Below are positions 46,912-54,399 of a stretch of 64,000 bases of DNA, one piece after another. The stretch lies in the NCBI GenBank assembly GCA_009841105.1, contig VXMM01000036.1:1-64000 (forward strand), given 5' to 3'. A program made the translations under genes and the position numbers. The notes beneath the pieces are model-generated. The model was not told where the DNA came from. It saw only the letters and a program-made list of their open reading frames with translations, and searched no databases. The stretch is from Acidimicrobiia bacterium (GTDB lineage: Bacteria > Actinomycetota > Acidimicrobiia > Spongiisociales > Spongiisociaceae). Numbering within the stretch: position 1 is the first letter of the stretch; each line of letters begins with the position of its first letter.

Positions 46912-48685
46912 GAGATCTCTCCAGCAGGCCCAGATCGATGACCGACCGGATCGCGGTAGACGCAGTGTGCCCCAGCCCGCAGATCGAAGCGTCCACCATC
47001 ACCCGCGCCACCTCCTCGAACAAGTCGCGATCCAGCGGTTCGCCGCCAAGGTGGCGAGCCAGCAACTCCTCCTGGCGGACGGTACCGACGCGGCAGGGTA
47101 CACACTGGCCGCAGGACTCGTCCCGGAAGAATTGGGCGATCCGCCTGCTTGTGTCCCGGAAGTCGGTCCGGTCGTCGAACACCAGGACCACACCGGAGCC
47201 GAGGGTGGCATTGCGGGCCCGGGCGTCCTCGAAGGTCAGCGGCATGTCCAGATGGTCCTCGCCCACGAACAAGCCAGCGGCGCCTCCGAGCATCACCGCC
47301 CCTATCCGGCCGCTTCCGGTCACGCCCCCGGCCAAGTCGATCAACTCTCCCAACGTCCTGCCGAACTCCACCTCGTAGACGCCAGGCCGAGCTACGGCTC
47401 CCGCCAGGCAGAACAGCTTCGGTCCGGTCGATGCCCCGGTTCCGATCTCCGCGAATGCGGCTCCGCCCTCGAGCACTATGTCGAGTACGTTGATCAGGGT
47501 CTCCACGTTGTTGATCACCGTGGGGCGCCCGAACAGACCCACCTGGGTCGGGAACGGAGGTTTGTTGCGCGGCTCCCCCCGCTTGCCCTCGATCGAGTTC
47601 ATCAGAGCGGTCTCCTCACCGCAGATGTAGGCGCCTCCACCCCGCCGGATCTCGATCTCGAACGAGCAGCCCGAACCGGCCACGTCCTCGCCGAGCAGGC
47701 CCGCCGCCCGGGCAAGGTCGATGGCGTTCTGGAGACGGGACTGGGCCAGGGGATACTCCGCGCGTATGTACAGATATCCGCGCTCGGCCCCGACCGCCAG
47801 GCCGGCGATGGTCATCGACTCGATCACCGCGAAGGGGTCGTCCTCCATGATCACCCGGTCCTTGAAAGTGCCCGGTTCCGACTCGTCCGCGTTACAGATC
47901 AGGTAGTGCGGCATGTCGGGTGACCTGGCCACGGCCTCCCACTTGATCCCCATCGGGAAGGCGGCGCCCCCCCGTCCCCGAAGGTCGGACATCTTGACCT
48001 CGGCAATGACCTGCTCCGGCCCCATCGCCACGGCCCGGGCCAGTGGCTGGTAACCGCCGGTGTCCCGGTAGCCCGCCAGGGAGGTCGGATCGACCAGGCC
48101 GATGCGCTTCAGCAGGCGCAACGAAGGATCGCCTGCCTGCGGCGCGATGGGGGGAACCTCCCGAACGGACCCGCCTTCCAGCACTTCCACGACCCGGTCG
48201 TAGGTAGCACCGACCTCCACCGTGTCCTCCTCGCCGGCTCGCTGGAAGAAGACGGCCGGCGCCTGGTCGCACTGCCCCAGGCATGGGCTGGGATGCACGT
48301 CAGGCCGCCCTTCCAGGCCTTCCAGGAGCTCAGCGCCGCCCATGGTGCGGCATGCCACGTCGTCACACACATGAGCCACCCGCGCGGGTCGTTCTTCCAA
48401 TGACAGCAGGGCATAGAAGCCGGCTACGCCGTATGCCTCCGCGGGCGGGACCTGAAGCCGCTCGCAGATGTAGTTGAGCGCACCCGCGCTGACCCATCCG
48501 ACCGCGTCGTTCACCGCGTGGAGCGCCGGTAGCAACATGTGACGGCTCTCCATCGAACGGCGATAGCCGCCGAACGCCACGCGCCGGTCGCCGGAGTGCG
48601 CCGGTTCCCCGTCCTCGGATGGAGTAGGAGGTCCTAAGAAAGCGTCCACGGCCGACCGCTCCGCGGTGGTCGGCTCGGCGGACAT
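46904..48685 (-). CDS. NuoE-NuoF fusion, NAD(+)-reducing subunit of formate dehydrogenase
   Basis: A 593-residue diaphorase subunit. The N-terminal ~180 residues are a NuoE/FdsG thioredoxin-like [2Fe-2S] domain with CDDVAC and CLGQCDQAP. The rest is NuoF/FdsB: FMN loop LRGRGGAAFPMGIKW, NADH site ADESEPGTFKDR, GGGAYICGEETALMNS, and the [4Fe-4S] cluster SCGQCVPCRVG plus a later CGLG. It takes electrons from the Fe-S subunit to NAD+. Fusions of these two subunits occur in some bidirectional hydrogenases and FDHs. Confidence 0.9.
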   Translation of the reverse strand: MSAEPTTAERSAVDAFLGPPTPSEDGEPAHSGDRRVAFGGYRRSMESRHMLLPALHAVNDAVGWVSAGALNYICERLQVPPAEAYGVAGFYALLSLEERPARVAHVCDDVACRTMGGAELLEGLEGRPDVHPSPCLGQCDQAPAVFFQRAGEEDTVEVGATYDRVVEVLEGGSVREVPPIAPQAGDPSLRLLKRIGLVDPTSLAGYRDTGGYQPLARAVAMGPEQVIAEVKMSDLRGRGGAAFPMGIKWEAVARSPDMPHYLICNADESEPGTFKDRVIMEDDPFAVIESMTIAGLAVGAERGYLYIRAEYPLAQSRLQNAIDLARAAGLLGEDVAGSGCSFEIEIRRGGGAYICGEETALMNSIEGKRGEPRNKPPFPTQVGLFGRPTVINNVETLINVLDIVLEGGAAFAEIGTGASTGPKLFCLAGAVARPGVYEVEFGRTLGELIDLAGGVTGSGRIGAVMLGGAAGLFVGEDHLDMPLTFEDARARNATLGSGVVLVFDDRTDFRDTSRRIAQFFRDESCGQCVPCRVGTVRQEELLARHLGGEPLDRDLFEEVARVMVDASICGLGHTASTAIRSVIDLGLLERSRG

Positions 48686-48751
48686 GAGTCGGAGGTCGAT
48701 GGGAGTTCTCCTAGGTTGCCGGGATACCCCTTACAGGGGCGATGGCGTGGC

Positions 48752-48784
48752 GGTGGCCGACACCTCGGTGGTGGCCGACACCTC
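48752..48784. repeat. two 15-bp direct repeats in the fdhA-nuoEF gap
   Basis: GGTGGCCGACACCTC occurs at 48752-48766 and 48770-48784 (period 18), immediately after the fdhA stop. The 99-bp gap holds no gene. It could be a remnant of slippage or a protein site. Confidence 0.6.
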
Positions 48785-50719
48785 TCATACCGGATAGTCT
48801 GCCACGGAACGAACCCCGGATCGTCGTTCAGCACCGTCGGCCAAGGGCTCGATCCGGACCGCCGTGGCCTTGAACTCGGCGGTCCCCGACTTGGGATCCC
48901 AAGCGTCGATGGTGAGTAGGTTCACATCCACCACGTCGGGATCGTGGACGGCCATGAAGGCCAGTCCGGGACGGAGCGACCGATCGACCAGCACCGGCGC
49001 CTCGACGGACCCCCGGCGCGAGACCACACGGACCAAGTCGCCCTCGGCCACGCCGAGAGCGGCTCTGTCCGCAGGCGCCACCTCAATGGCTACCGCGGTC
49101 CTCAGCGGGGAGGAGTAGCCCCCGGACTGGACCCCGGTGTTGTAGGAGTCGAGCCGACGTCCCGTGGTGAGCCGGATCGGGTACTCCTCGCTCAACTCGT
49201 CCACCGGCGGCGCCCAAGGGGTCGGGAAGAATGGGGCCGGATCACGCGGCAGCGGATCGTCCCAGAGATCGCCGTGTAGGAACAGGGTGCCGGGATGGTC
49301 CTCGCCGGGACACGGCCACTGCAGGCCGCCTGCCTCGGCGAGCCGCCGGTACGACATCCCGGCGTGGTTAGGCGACAGGCTGCGCAGCTCGTCCCATACC
49401 TCCTCGGCGGTGGGATATCCCCAACCCCGGCCCATCCGTTCGGCGAGGGCCGAGATGATGTGCAGATCATCTCGAGCCTCCCCCGGAGGGTCGAGAGCCT
49501 TGCGGACTCGCTGCACCCGGCGCTCGGAGGAGGTCACCGTACCGTCCGTCTCGGCCCATCCGGCCGCCGCCGGAAGCACCACGTCGGCCAGCTCGGCGGT
49601 CCTGGTCATAAAGAGGTCCTGCACCACCATGAACTCCAGCCCGCGCAGGAGATGGCGGGCATGGTCGGACCGGGCCTCCGACTGCGCCGGGTTCTCGCCG
49701 ATCACGTAGAGGCCGGTTATCTCCCCGAGCTCCATCGCCTCCAGCATCAGCGACAGATGCTTGCCGGCCTGGTTGGGCACGGGGCGGCCCCAGACGGCCT
49801 CGAACTTGCCGCGTGAGACCGGGTCCTCGATCTCCTGGAAACCGGGCAGCCGGTTGGGCAGCGCGCCCATGTCGCCGCCCCCCTGCACGTTGTTCTGGCC
49901 GCGGATTGGAACCAATCCCGATCCGTAACGACCCACATGGCCGGTCAGTAGGGCCAAGTTGATGAGGGCCAGGACGTTGTCGGTGGCGTTGTGATGCTCG
50001 GTGATACCCAGCGTCCAGCAGATCTGGGCCTGGTCCGCAGTGGCGTAGTCATGGGCCATGCGGCGGATCACTTCCGGGGGTAGACCGGTGATCTCGGCGC
50101 CACGCTGCAACGTCCAGGGCTCCACCGACTCGGCATAGGCCTCGAAACCCACCGTAGCGTGCCGGATGAACTCCTCGTGGTGCAGTCCGGCCGTGATTAT
50201 CTCCCGCGCGACCGCGTTGGCCAGCGCGATGTCCGATCCCACCTCCAGCCCCAGCCACACGTCCGCCCACATGGCCGACGTAGTATGGCGCGGGTCCACC
50301 GCGTACAGCCTGGCACCGTTGCGGACCCCCTTCATCAGGTGATGGAAGAAGATCGGATGGGCCTCCCGCGCATTGGAACCCCAGAGCAGGATCACGTCCG
50401 TGGTCTCGATCTCCTCGTAGGAACAGGTCCCGCCTCCTACTCCGAACACTGCCGCCAGACCGGCGACGGAGGGAGCGTGTCAGGTGCGGTTACACGAATC
50501 GATGTTGTTCGACCCCATGACCAGCCTGGCGAACTTCTGGGCCAGAAAGTTCATCTCGTTGGTCGCCTTGGAGCACGAGAACATGGCATAAGCGTCACCC
50601 GTGTGGCGGCTCAGTCCAGCAGCCGCCCGGTCGAGCGCCTCGTCCCATGTCGCCGGCACCAACTCCCCGCCGCGTCGCACGTACGGGGTGGTCAATCGGG
50701 GAAGGGTTTCCCGTGGCAT
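48785..50719 (-). CDS. fdhA: formate dehydrogenase catalytic (molybdopterin) subunit, selenoprotein with in-frame UGA
   Basis: Oxidises formate to CO2 at a Mo- or W-bis-MGD centre. The frame is 644 residues when the TGA at 50482-50480 is read as selenocysteine (residue 80). The motif around it is NNIDSCNRT-U-HAPSVAGL, exactly where FDHs carry Cys or Sec before the conserved His. Downstream are LWGSNAREAHPIFFHH, PIRGQNNVQGGGDMG, GENPAQSEA and the C-terminal molydopterin-dinucleotide-binding domain. The ATG has a near-complete anti-Shine-Dalgarno match (AAAGGAGGTGAT). The usual N-terminal [4Fe-4S] domain is missing and sits on a separate gene. It follows the VOC gene by 38 bp. Confidence 0.92.
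50451..50482 (-). promoter_or_regulatory. UGA selenocysteine codon and bacterial SECIS hairpin in fdhA
   Basis: On the minus strand the UGA (50482-50480) is followed after 18 bases by the loop GGTCT (50461-50457). The loop is closed by CGCC/GGCG, extended by a G-U and a G-C pair. The E. coli fdhF SECIS has the same GGUCU loop at the same 18-base distance. This supports real recoding by SelB rather than a stop codon. Confidence 0.88.
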
Positions 50720-50722
50720 TCC

Positions 50723-50734
50723 ATCACCTCCTTT
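50723..50734 (-). promoter_or_regulatory. very strong Shine-Dalgarno sequence of fdhA
   Basis: AAAGGAGGTGAT on the minus strand complements almost the whole 16S rRNA 3' end, with three bases between it and the ATG at 50719. It shows that the catalytic part of the split formate dehydrogenase is translated independently. Confidence 0.8.
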
Positions 50735-50757
50735 CCTCGCTCTCCACCAACGGCCGT

Positions 50758-51207
50758 CTACGCACTGAGGACGGTCGGCCGGAACGGGACCCTGTTCACG
50801 CAGAACTCGTTGCCGTCCGGATCGGCCATGACCGTCAACTCGTACTCGGCCTCCGTGACCGTCTCCACGATTCTGCCACCAAGTCGCACCAAACGGGCGA
50901 GGATGGTGTCGAAGTCCTCCCCATTCGAAACCCCGATGTCGAAGTGGACCGGGCTCTTGTCGGCGGTGACCCGGTCCACTTGCTGGAGGACCAGTTCACA
51001 ACCGGGCAGCACCCGCCCCATGAACAGGTAGTTGTCGAGCCGCTGCCCTGGCGTCAGGCCTAGAACAGGACCCCAGAAGGCGGCTGATCGTGCCAGGTCG
51101 AGGCAGTCTATGACCAGGTACCGGATCGAGCCGATCGACGCTTGGAGATGCTCGTCCGTTGCCGTAGCCGAGGAGTCAGAACAGGCCGACGATCTTGCCG
51201 TCTTCAT
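50758..51207 (-). CDS. VOC (glyoxalase/bleomycin resistance) family protein
   Basis: A 149-residue single-domain VOC protein: SIRYLVIDCLDLARSAAFWGPVLGL opens the fold (quoted in two parts by function: strand and helix), SPVHFDIGV carries a metal-ligand-type His, and MADPDGNEFCVN ends it. VOC proteins include glyoxalases, epimerases and dioxygenases; the role here is unknown. The start is uncertain: the ATG at 51207 overlaps the fhs stop by 32 bases and the first ~25 residues are low-complexity. It lies between fhs and fdhA. Confidence 0.7.
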   Translation of the reverse strand: MKTARSSACSDSSATATDEHLQASIGSIRYLVIDCLDLARSAAFWGPVLGLTPGQRLDNYLFMGRVLPGCELVLQQVDRVTADKSPVHFDIGVSNGEDFDTILARLVRLGGRIVETVTEAEYELTVMADPDGNEFCVNRVPFRPTVLSA

Positions 51208-52945
51208 CGATGTCTACATTCATGTACGCCGGCCGCGCCCCCAGTCCCGGCATCGTGCGGATCTCACCCAGGAGCACCACCAGGAAGCCGGCGCCGACCG
51301 ACGCCCTAACCTCGCGAACCGGCACGGTGAACCCGCTCGGCCGCCCCTTCATGGAGGAGTCGTGCGAGATCGAGAGCGGGGTCTTGGCCATGCAGATCGG
51401 CAGGTTCCCCATCCCTGCCTTCTCGAAGTCGGCGATCTGGCGCGCCGCGGCGGCGGAATAGTCGACTCCGCCGGCGCCGTAGATCTCCCGGCAGACGGTC
51501 TCGATCTTCTCCTTAATCGAGCGGTCCGACGGGTAAAGGAAGCGAAAGTCCGAAGGCCGTTCGCAGGCGTCCACCACGGCCTCGGCCAGATCCAGGGCTC
51601 CGCGCCCGCCATCCGCCCAGTGGCTGGACGTGACCGCCGCCAGCGCCCCCGCCTCCCGGGCGGCCCGTTTGATTACCTGGCGCTCGTTCTCCGTATCGGT
51701 CGGGAAGGTATTGACCGCCACGACCACCTCGATCCCGAAGCGGCGGGCGTTCTCGATGTGCGCCATCAGGTTGACGAGCCCGGCCTCCAGCAGGGGCAGA
51801 TTCTCCTCCGTGTACGCCGGGGCGAGCGGGCGGCCCGCCACCACTCGAGGACCGCCGCCGTGGGTCTTGAGGGCCCGAACCGTGGCCACCAGGACGACCG
51901 CATCGGGTTTCAATCCGGAGGCCCGGCACTTGATGTTGAAGAACTTCTCCATGCCCATGTCGGCCCCGAATCCCGATTCGGTGACCACGTACTCTCCGAG
52001 TTGGAGCGCCACCCGGTCGGCCAGGATCGACGAGTTGCCATGGGCGATGTTGGCAAACGGACCGGCGTGGACGAAGGCGGCCTGACCTTCGAGGGTCTGC
52101 ATGAGCGTGGGATGTAGCGTGTCCTTCATCAGGACGGTCACCGCGCCGCCCACGCCGAGATCGTCGAGGGAGAGCGTGTTGCCGACCTTGTCCGCTCCGA
52201 CCACGATCCGTCCGCAGCGGGCCCGGAGGTCGCGGAGCGCCGAGGCGTAGTCGTGGCCGTCGGTGAGCGCCAGGATCGCCATCAACTCGGAAGCCACGGT
52301 GATGTCGTAACCGGTCTCGCGGGGCCGGCCGTCGATCCGGCCGCCCAGGCCAACCACCACGTTGCGCAGTGCTCGATCGTTGACGTCGACCACCCGGCGC
52401 CATTGGGCCCGGAACATGTCGATGTCGAGCCGCTCCAGTCCTATCGCCTCGAGCTGGGCGTCGCTCATCCGCCCCTCGTGGTACCAGCGGGCGTCCATAG
52501 CCGCGGCCGCCAGGTTGTGGGCCACGCTGATGGCATGCATGTCGCCGGTCAGGTGCAGGTTGAACTCGTCCATTGGGATGACCTGGCTGTAGCCGCCCCC
52601 TGCCGCCCCGCCCTTGATCCCGAAAGTAGGTCCCATCGAGGGCTGGCGGATGGCAGCGACAGCCTTCTTCCCGAGGAGGCCCAGGCCTTGAACCAGACCG
52701 ATCGTGGTGGTGGTCTTGCCTTCCCCGAGAGGGGTGGGTGTGACCGCGGTGACGTCGATGTACTTGCCGGGTGAACGGGCGCCGACCCGCTTCAGTATGT
52801 CGAGGTGGACCTTGGCCTTGGTGGAGCCGTACGGAATCAACTCGTCGGCACGGACCCCGATCGACTCGGCTATCTCGGCTATAGGTGTGACCGGAGCGGC
52901 CTGAGCGATCTCTAGATCAGAGGGAAACCTACCGGAAGCAGTCAT
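51176..52945 (-). CDS. fhs: formate-tetrahydrofolate ligase
   Basis: Interconverts formate + THF + ATP and 10-formyl-THF + ADP + Pi. The 589-residue protein has the P-loop-like TPTPLGEGKTTTTIGL, GIKGGAAGGGYSQVIPM, NLHLTGDMHAI and later FVHAGPFANIAHGNSS, all diagnostic. The ATG at 52945 has ACGGAG at good spacing; an in-frame start at 53092 would read through the promoter region. It is the first gene of the minus-strand C1 operon. With formate dehydrogenase downstream it probably runs in the formate-releasing, ATP-yielding direction. Confidence 0.95.
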   Translation of the reverse strand: MTASGRFPSDLEIAQAAPVTPIAEIAESIGVRADELIPYGSTKAKVHLDILKRVGARSPGKYIDVTAVTPTPLGEGKTTTTIGLVQGLGLLGKKAVAAIRQPSMGPTFGIKGGAAGGGYSQVIPMDEFNLHLTGDMHAISVAHNLAAAAMDARWYHEGRMSDAQLEAIGLERLDIDMFRAQWRRVVDVNDRALRNVVVGLGGRIDGRPRETGYDITVASELMAILALTDGHDYASALRDLRARCGRIVVGADKVGNTLSLDDLGVGGAVTVLMKDTLHPTLMQTLEGQAAFVHAGPFANIAHGNSSILADRVALQLGEYVVTESGFGADMGMEKFFNIKCRASGLKPDAVVLVATVRALKTHGGGPRVVAGRPLAPAYTEENLPLLEAGLVNLMAHIENARRFGIEVVVAVNTFPTDTENERQVIKRAAREAGALAAVTSSHWADGGRGALDLAEAVVDACERPSDFRFLYPSDRSIKEKIETVCREIYGAGGVDYSAAAARQIADFEKAGMGNLPICMAKTPLSISHDSSMKGRPSGFTVPVREVRASVGAGFLVVLLGEIRTMPGLGARPAYMNVDIDEDGKIVGLF

Positions 52946-52976
52946 GCAATCTCCGTCAAAGGTGAACTGCCGAACG

Positions 52977-53004
52977 GGAATCCTACCCGGAGGAATCCTA
53001 CCCG
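52977..53004. repeat. two 13-bp direct repeats upstream of fhs
   Basis: GGAATCCTACCCG occurs at 52977-52989 and 52992-53004 (period 15), 32 to 59 bases upstream of the fhs start on the minus strand. The placement suggests a control site or slippage product. Confidence 0.6.
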
Positions 53005-53014
53005 CCCGTGTGCT

Positions 53015-53039
53015 ACGATGCGGAACCGTTCCGCATCGT
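53015..53039. promoter_or_regulatory. 25-bp palindromic operator in the fhs/proV divergent region
   Basis: Arms ACGATGCGGAAC (53015-53026) and GTTCCGCATCGT (53028-53039) pair perfectly around one central C. The left arm overlaps a TACGAT -10-like hexamer (53014-53019) reading toward proV. The GCGGAAC/GTTCCGC core is similar in style to IclR-family operators, but the regulator is not in the window. Confidence 0.75.
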
Positions 53040-53115
53040 GAGAAACATGGGTGGTTCGTCAGGCAAAACGGCCGGTCCCACACTAGGGTCATAGCAAGGC
53101 GTTGAGGCCGAGCGA

Positions 53116-53153
53116 GTCATCAAGTGCAAGGCACGTCATCAAGTGCAAGGCAC
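53116..53153 (+). repeat. exact tandem 19-bp repeat upstream of proV
   Basis: GTCATCAAGTGCAAGGCAC occurs twice head to tail (53116-53134 and 53135-53153), 29 bases before the proV start. Both copies are identical. Confidence 0.85.
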
Positions 53154-53181
53154 GCGGTGACGAGTGAGGAAGGGAGCGGTC

Positions 53182-54399
53182 ATGGCCGGCAACGGGCTGA
53201 TTCGCCTCGAGGGTATTTACAAGATTTTCGGTCCCCAACCTCACGGTAGGGCCTTTGACCTCGCCCAGGCCGGGGTAGGCAAGGATGAGGTGCTTCGCCA
53301 GTCCGGCCACGTGATTGGCATCCGCGATGTCAACTTCTCGGTTTCCCAGGGCGAGATATTCGTGGTCATGGGTCTCTCCGGATCAGGCAAGTCCACGGCT
53401 CTGCGGACCGTCAACAAGCTCTTCGACGCGACCGCCGGCCAGGTTTGGGTCGACGGGACCGATGTCCAGACCCTGGACGGCGCCCAACTCCAGGCCTTCC
53501 GACGCGAGAAGATGGGCATGGTGTTCCAGCACTTCGCGCTGTTCCCCCATCGGAACGTGATCGACAACGTGGGCTACGGCCTCAAGGTTCAGGGGGTCGA
53601 CAAGACAGAACGGGACGCAGCCGCCATGAAGGCCCTGTCGTTGGTGGGCCTCGAACCCTACGCCCGCAATCTGCCCCGCGAGCTATCCGGCGGTATGCAG
53701 CAGCGGGTCGGGCTGGCTCGGGCTCTGGCATCCGATCCCGACATCCTGCTGATGGACGAAGCGTTCTCGGCCCTCGACCCGCTCATCCGGCGCCAGATGC
53801 AGGACGAGATGATGGAGATCCAGGAGGAGCTCCAAAAAACCATCTTGTTCATCACCCACGACCTTAACGAGGCGCTCCGGATCGGCGACCGGGTGTGCAT
53901 CATGAGGGACGGCGCGGTGGTCCAGATCGGAACGCCCGAAGAGATCCTCACGGAGCCCGCCACCGCCTATGTAGCAGAGTTCGTCCAGGACGTCGATCAG
54001 GGCCGCGTGATCGAGTGCCGGGAAGTCATGCTGGATCCCAAACCCATCAATCCCGATCTGTCCCTCGCTGATGCCTTGGACCACATAGGCGAACGGAGCG
54101 GCGCCTTCGCGTGCGACAGCCAGGGACGACCCACGGGACTTCTGACCCTAGGTGACTGCGTCAGGGTTGCGAGCATGGGTTCCATAAACATGTCGGTAGC
54201 CCTCAGGGATGACTTCGACACGACCGCTCCCGAAGCGACGCTCAACGACGTGTACGCCTCGGCCGGCAGGGGTTTACCCATCGCGGTCATAGACGATGAC
54301 GGTCGTCTGATCGGAAACCTCGACCCCCGCCACATCATGGAAGAAATGGGGCGGGTCGAACAGCTCATCGACGGGTTCGAGAGGGAGACATACCTTTGA
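53182..54399 (+). CDS. proV: glycine betaine/proline-type ABC transporter ATP-binding protein
   Basis: A 405-residue ATPase of the ProV/OpuAA group, which energises uptake of betaines. It has Walker A GLSGSGKST (about residue 63), Q-loop FQHFALFPH, signature LSGGMQQRVGLARAL (about 170), Walker B ILLMDEAFSALD and ITHDLNEAL. A C-terminal CBS-type tandem (about 280-400, QGRPTGLLTLGD and GLPIAVIDDDGRLIG) is the usual osmosensory module of the family. ATG 53182 has AGGAAGGGAG upstream. It overlaps proW by four bases. Confidence 0.93.
   Translation: MAGNGLIRLEGIYKIFGPQPHGRAFDLAQAGVGKDEVLRQSGHVIGIRDVNFSVSQGEIFVVMGLSGSGKSTALRTVNKLFDATAGQVWVDGTDVQTLDGAQLQAFRREKMGMVFQHFALFPHRNVIDNVGYGLKVQGVDKTERDAAAMKALSLVGLEPYARNLPRELSGGMQQRVGLARALASDPDILLMDEAFSALDPLIRRQMQDEMMEIQEELQKTILFITHDLNEALRIGDRVCIMRDGAVVQIGTPEEILTEPATAYVAEFVQDVDQGRVIECREVMLDPKPINPDLSLADALDHIGERSGAFACDSQGRPTGLLTLGDCVRVASMGSINMSVALRDDFDTTAPEATLNDVYASAGRGLPIAVIDDDGRLIGNLDPRHIMEEMGRVEQLIDGFERETYL

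Noticed and set aside
50480-50482. TGA in fdhA as a true stop or nonsense mutation giving two genes
   Set aside because: The reading frame continues with full FDH similarity, the codon sits at the Sec/Cys active-site position, and a SECIS hairpin follows at the right distance.
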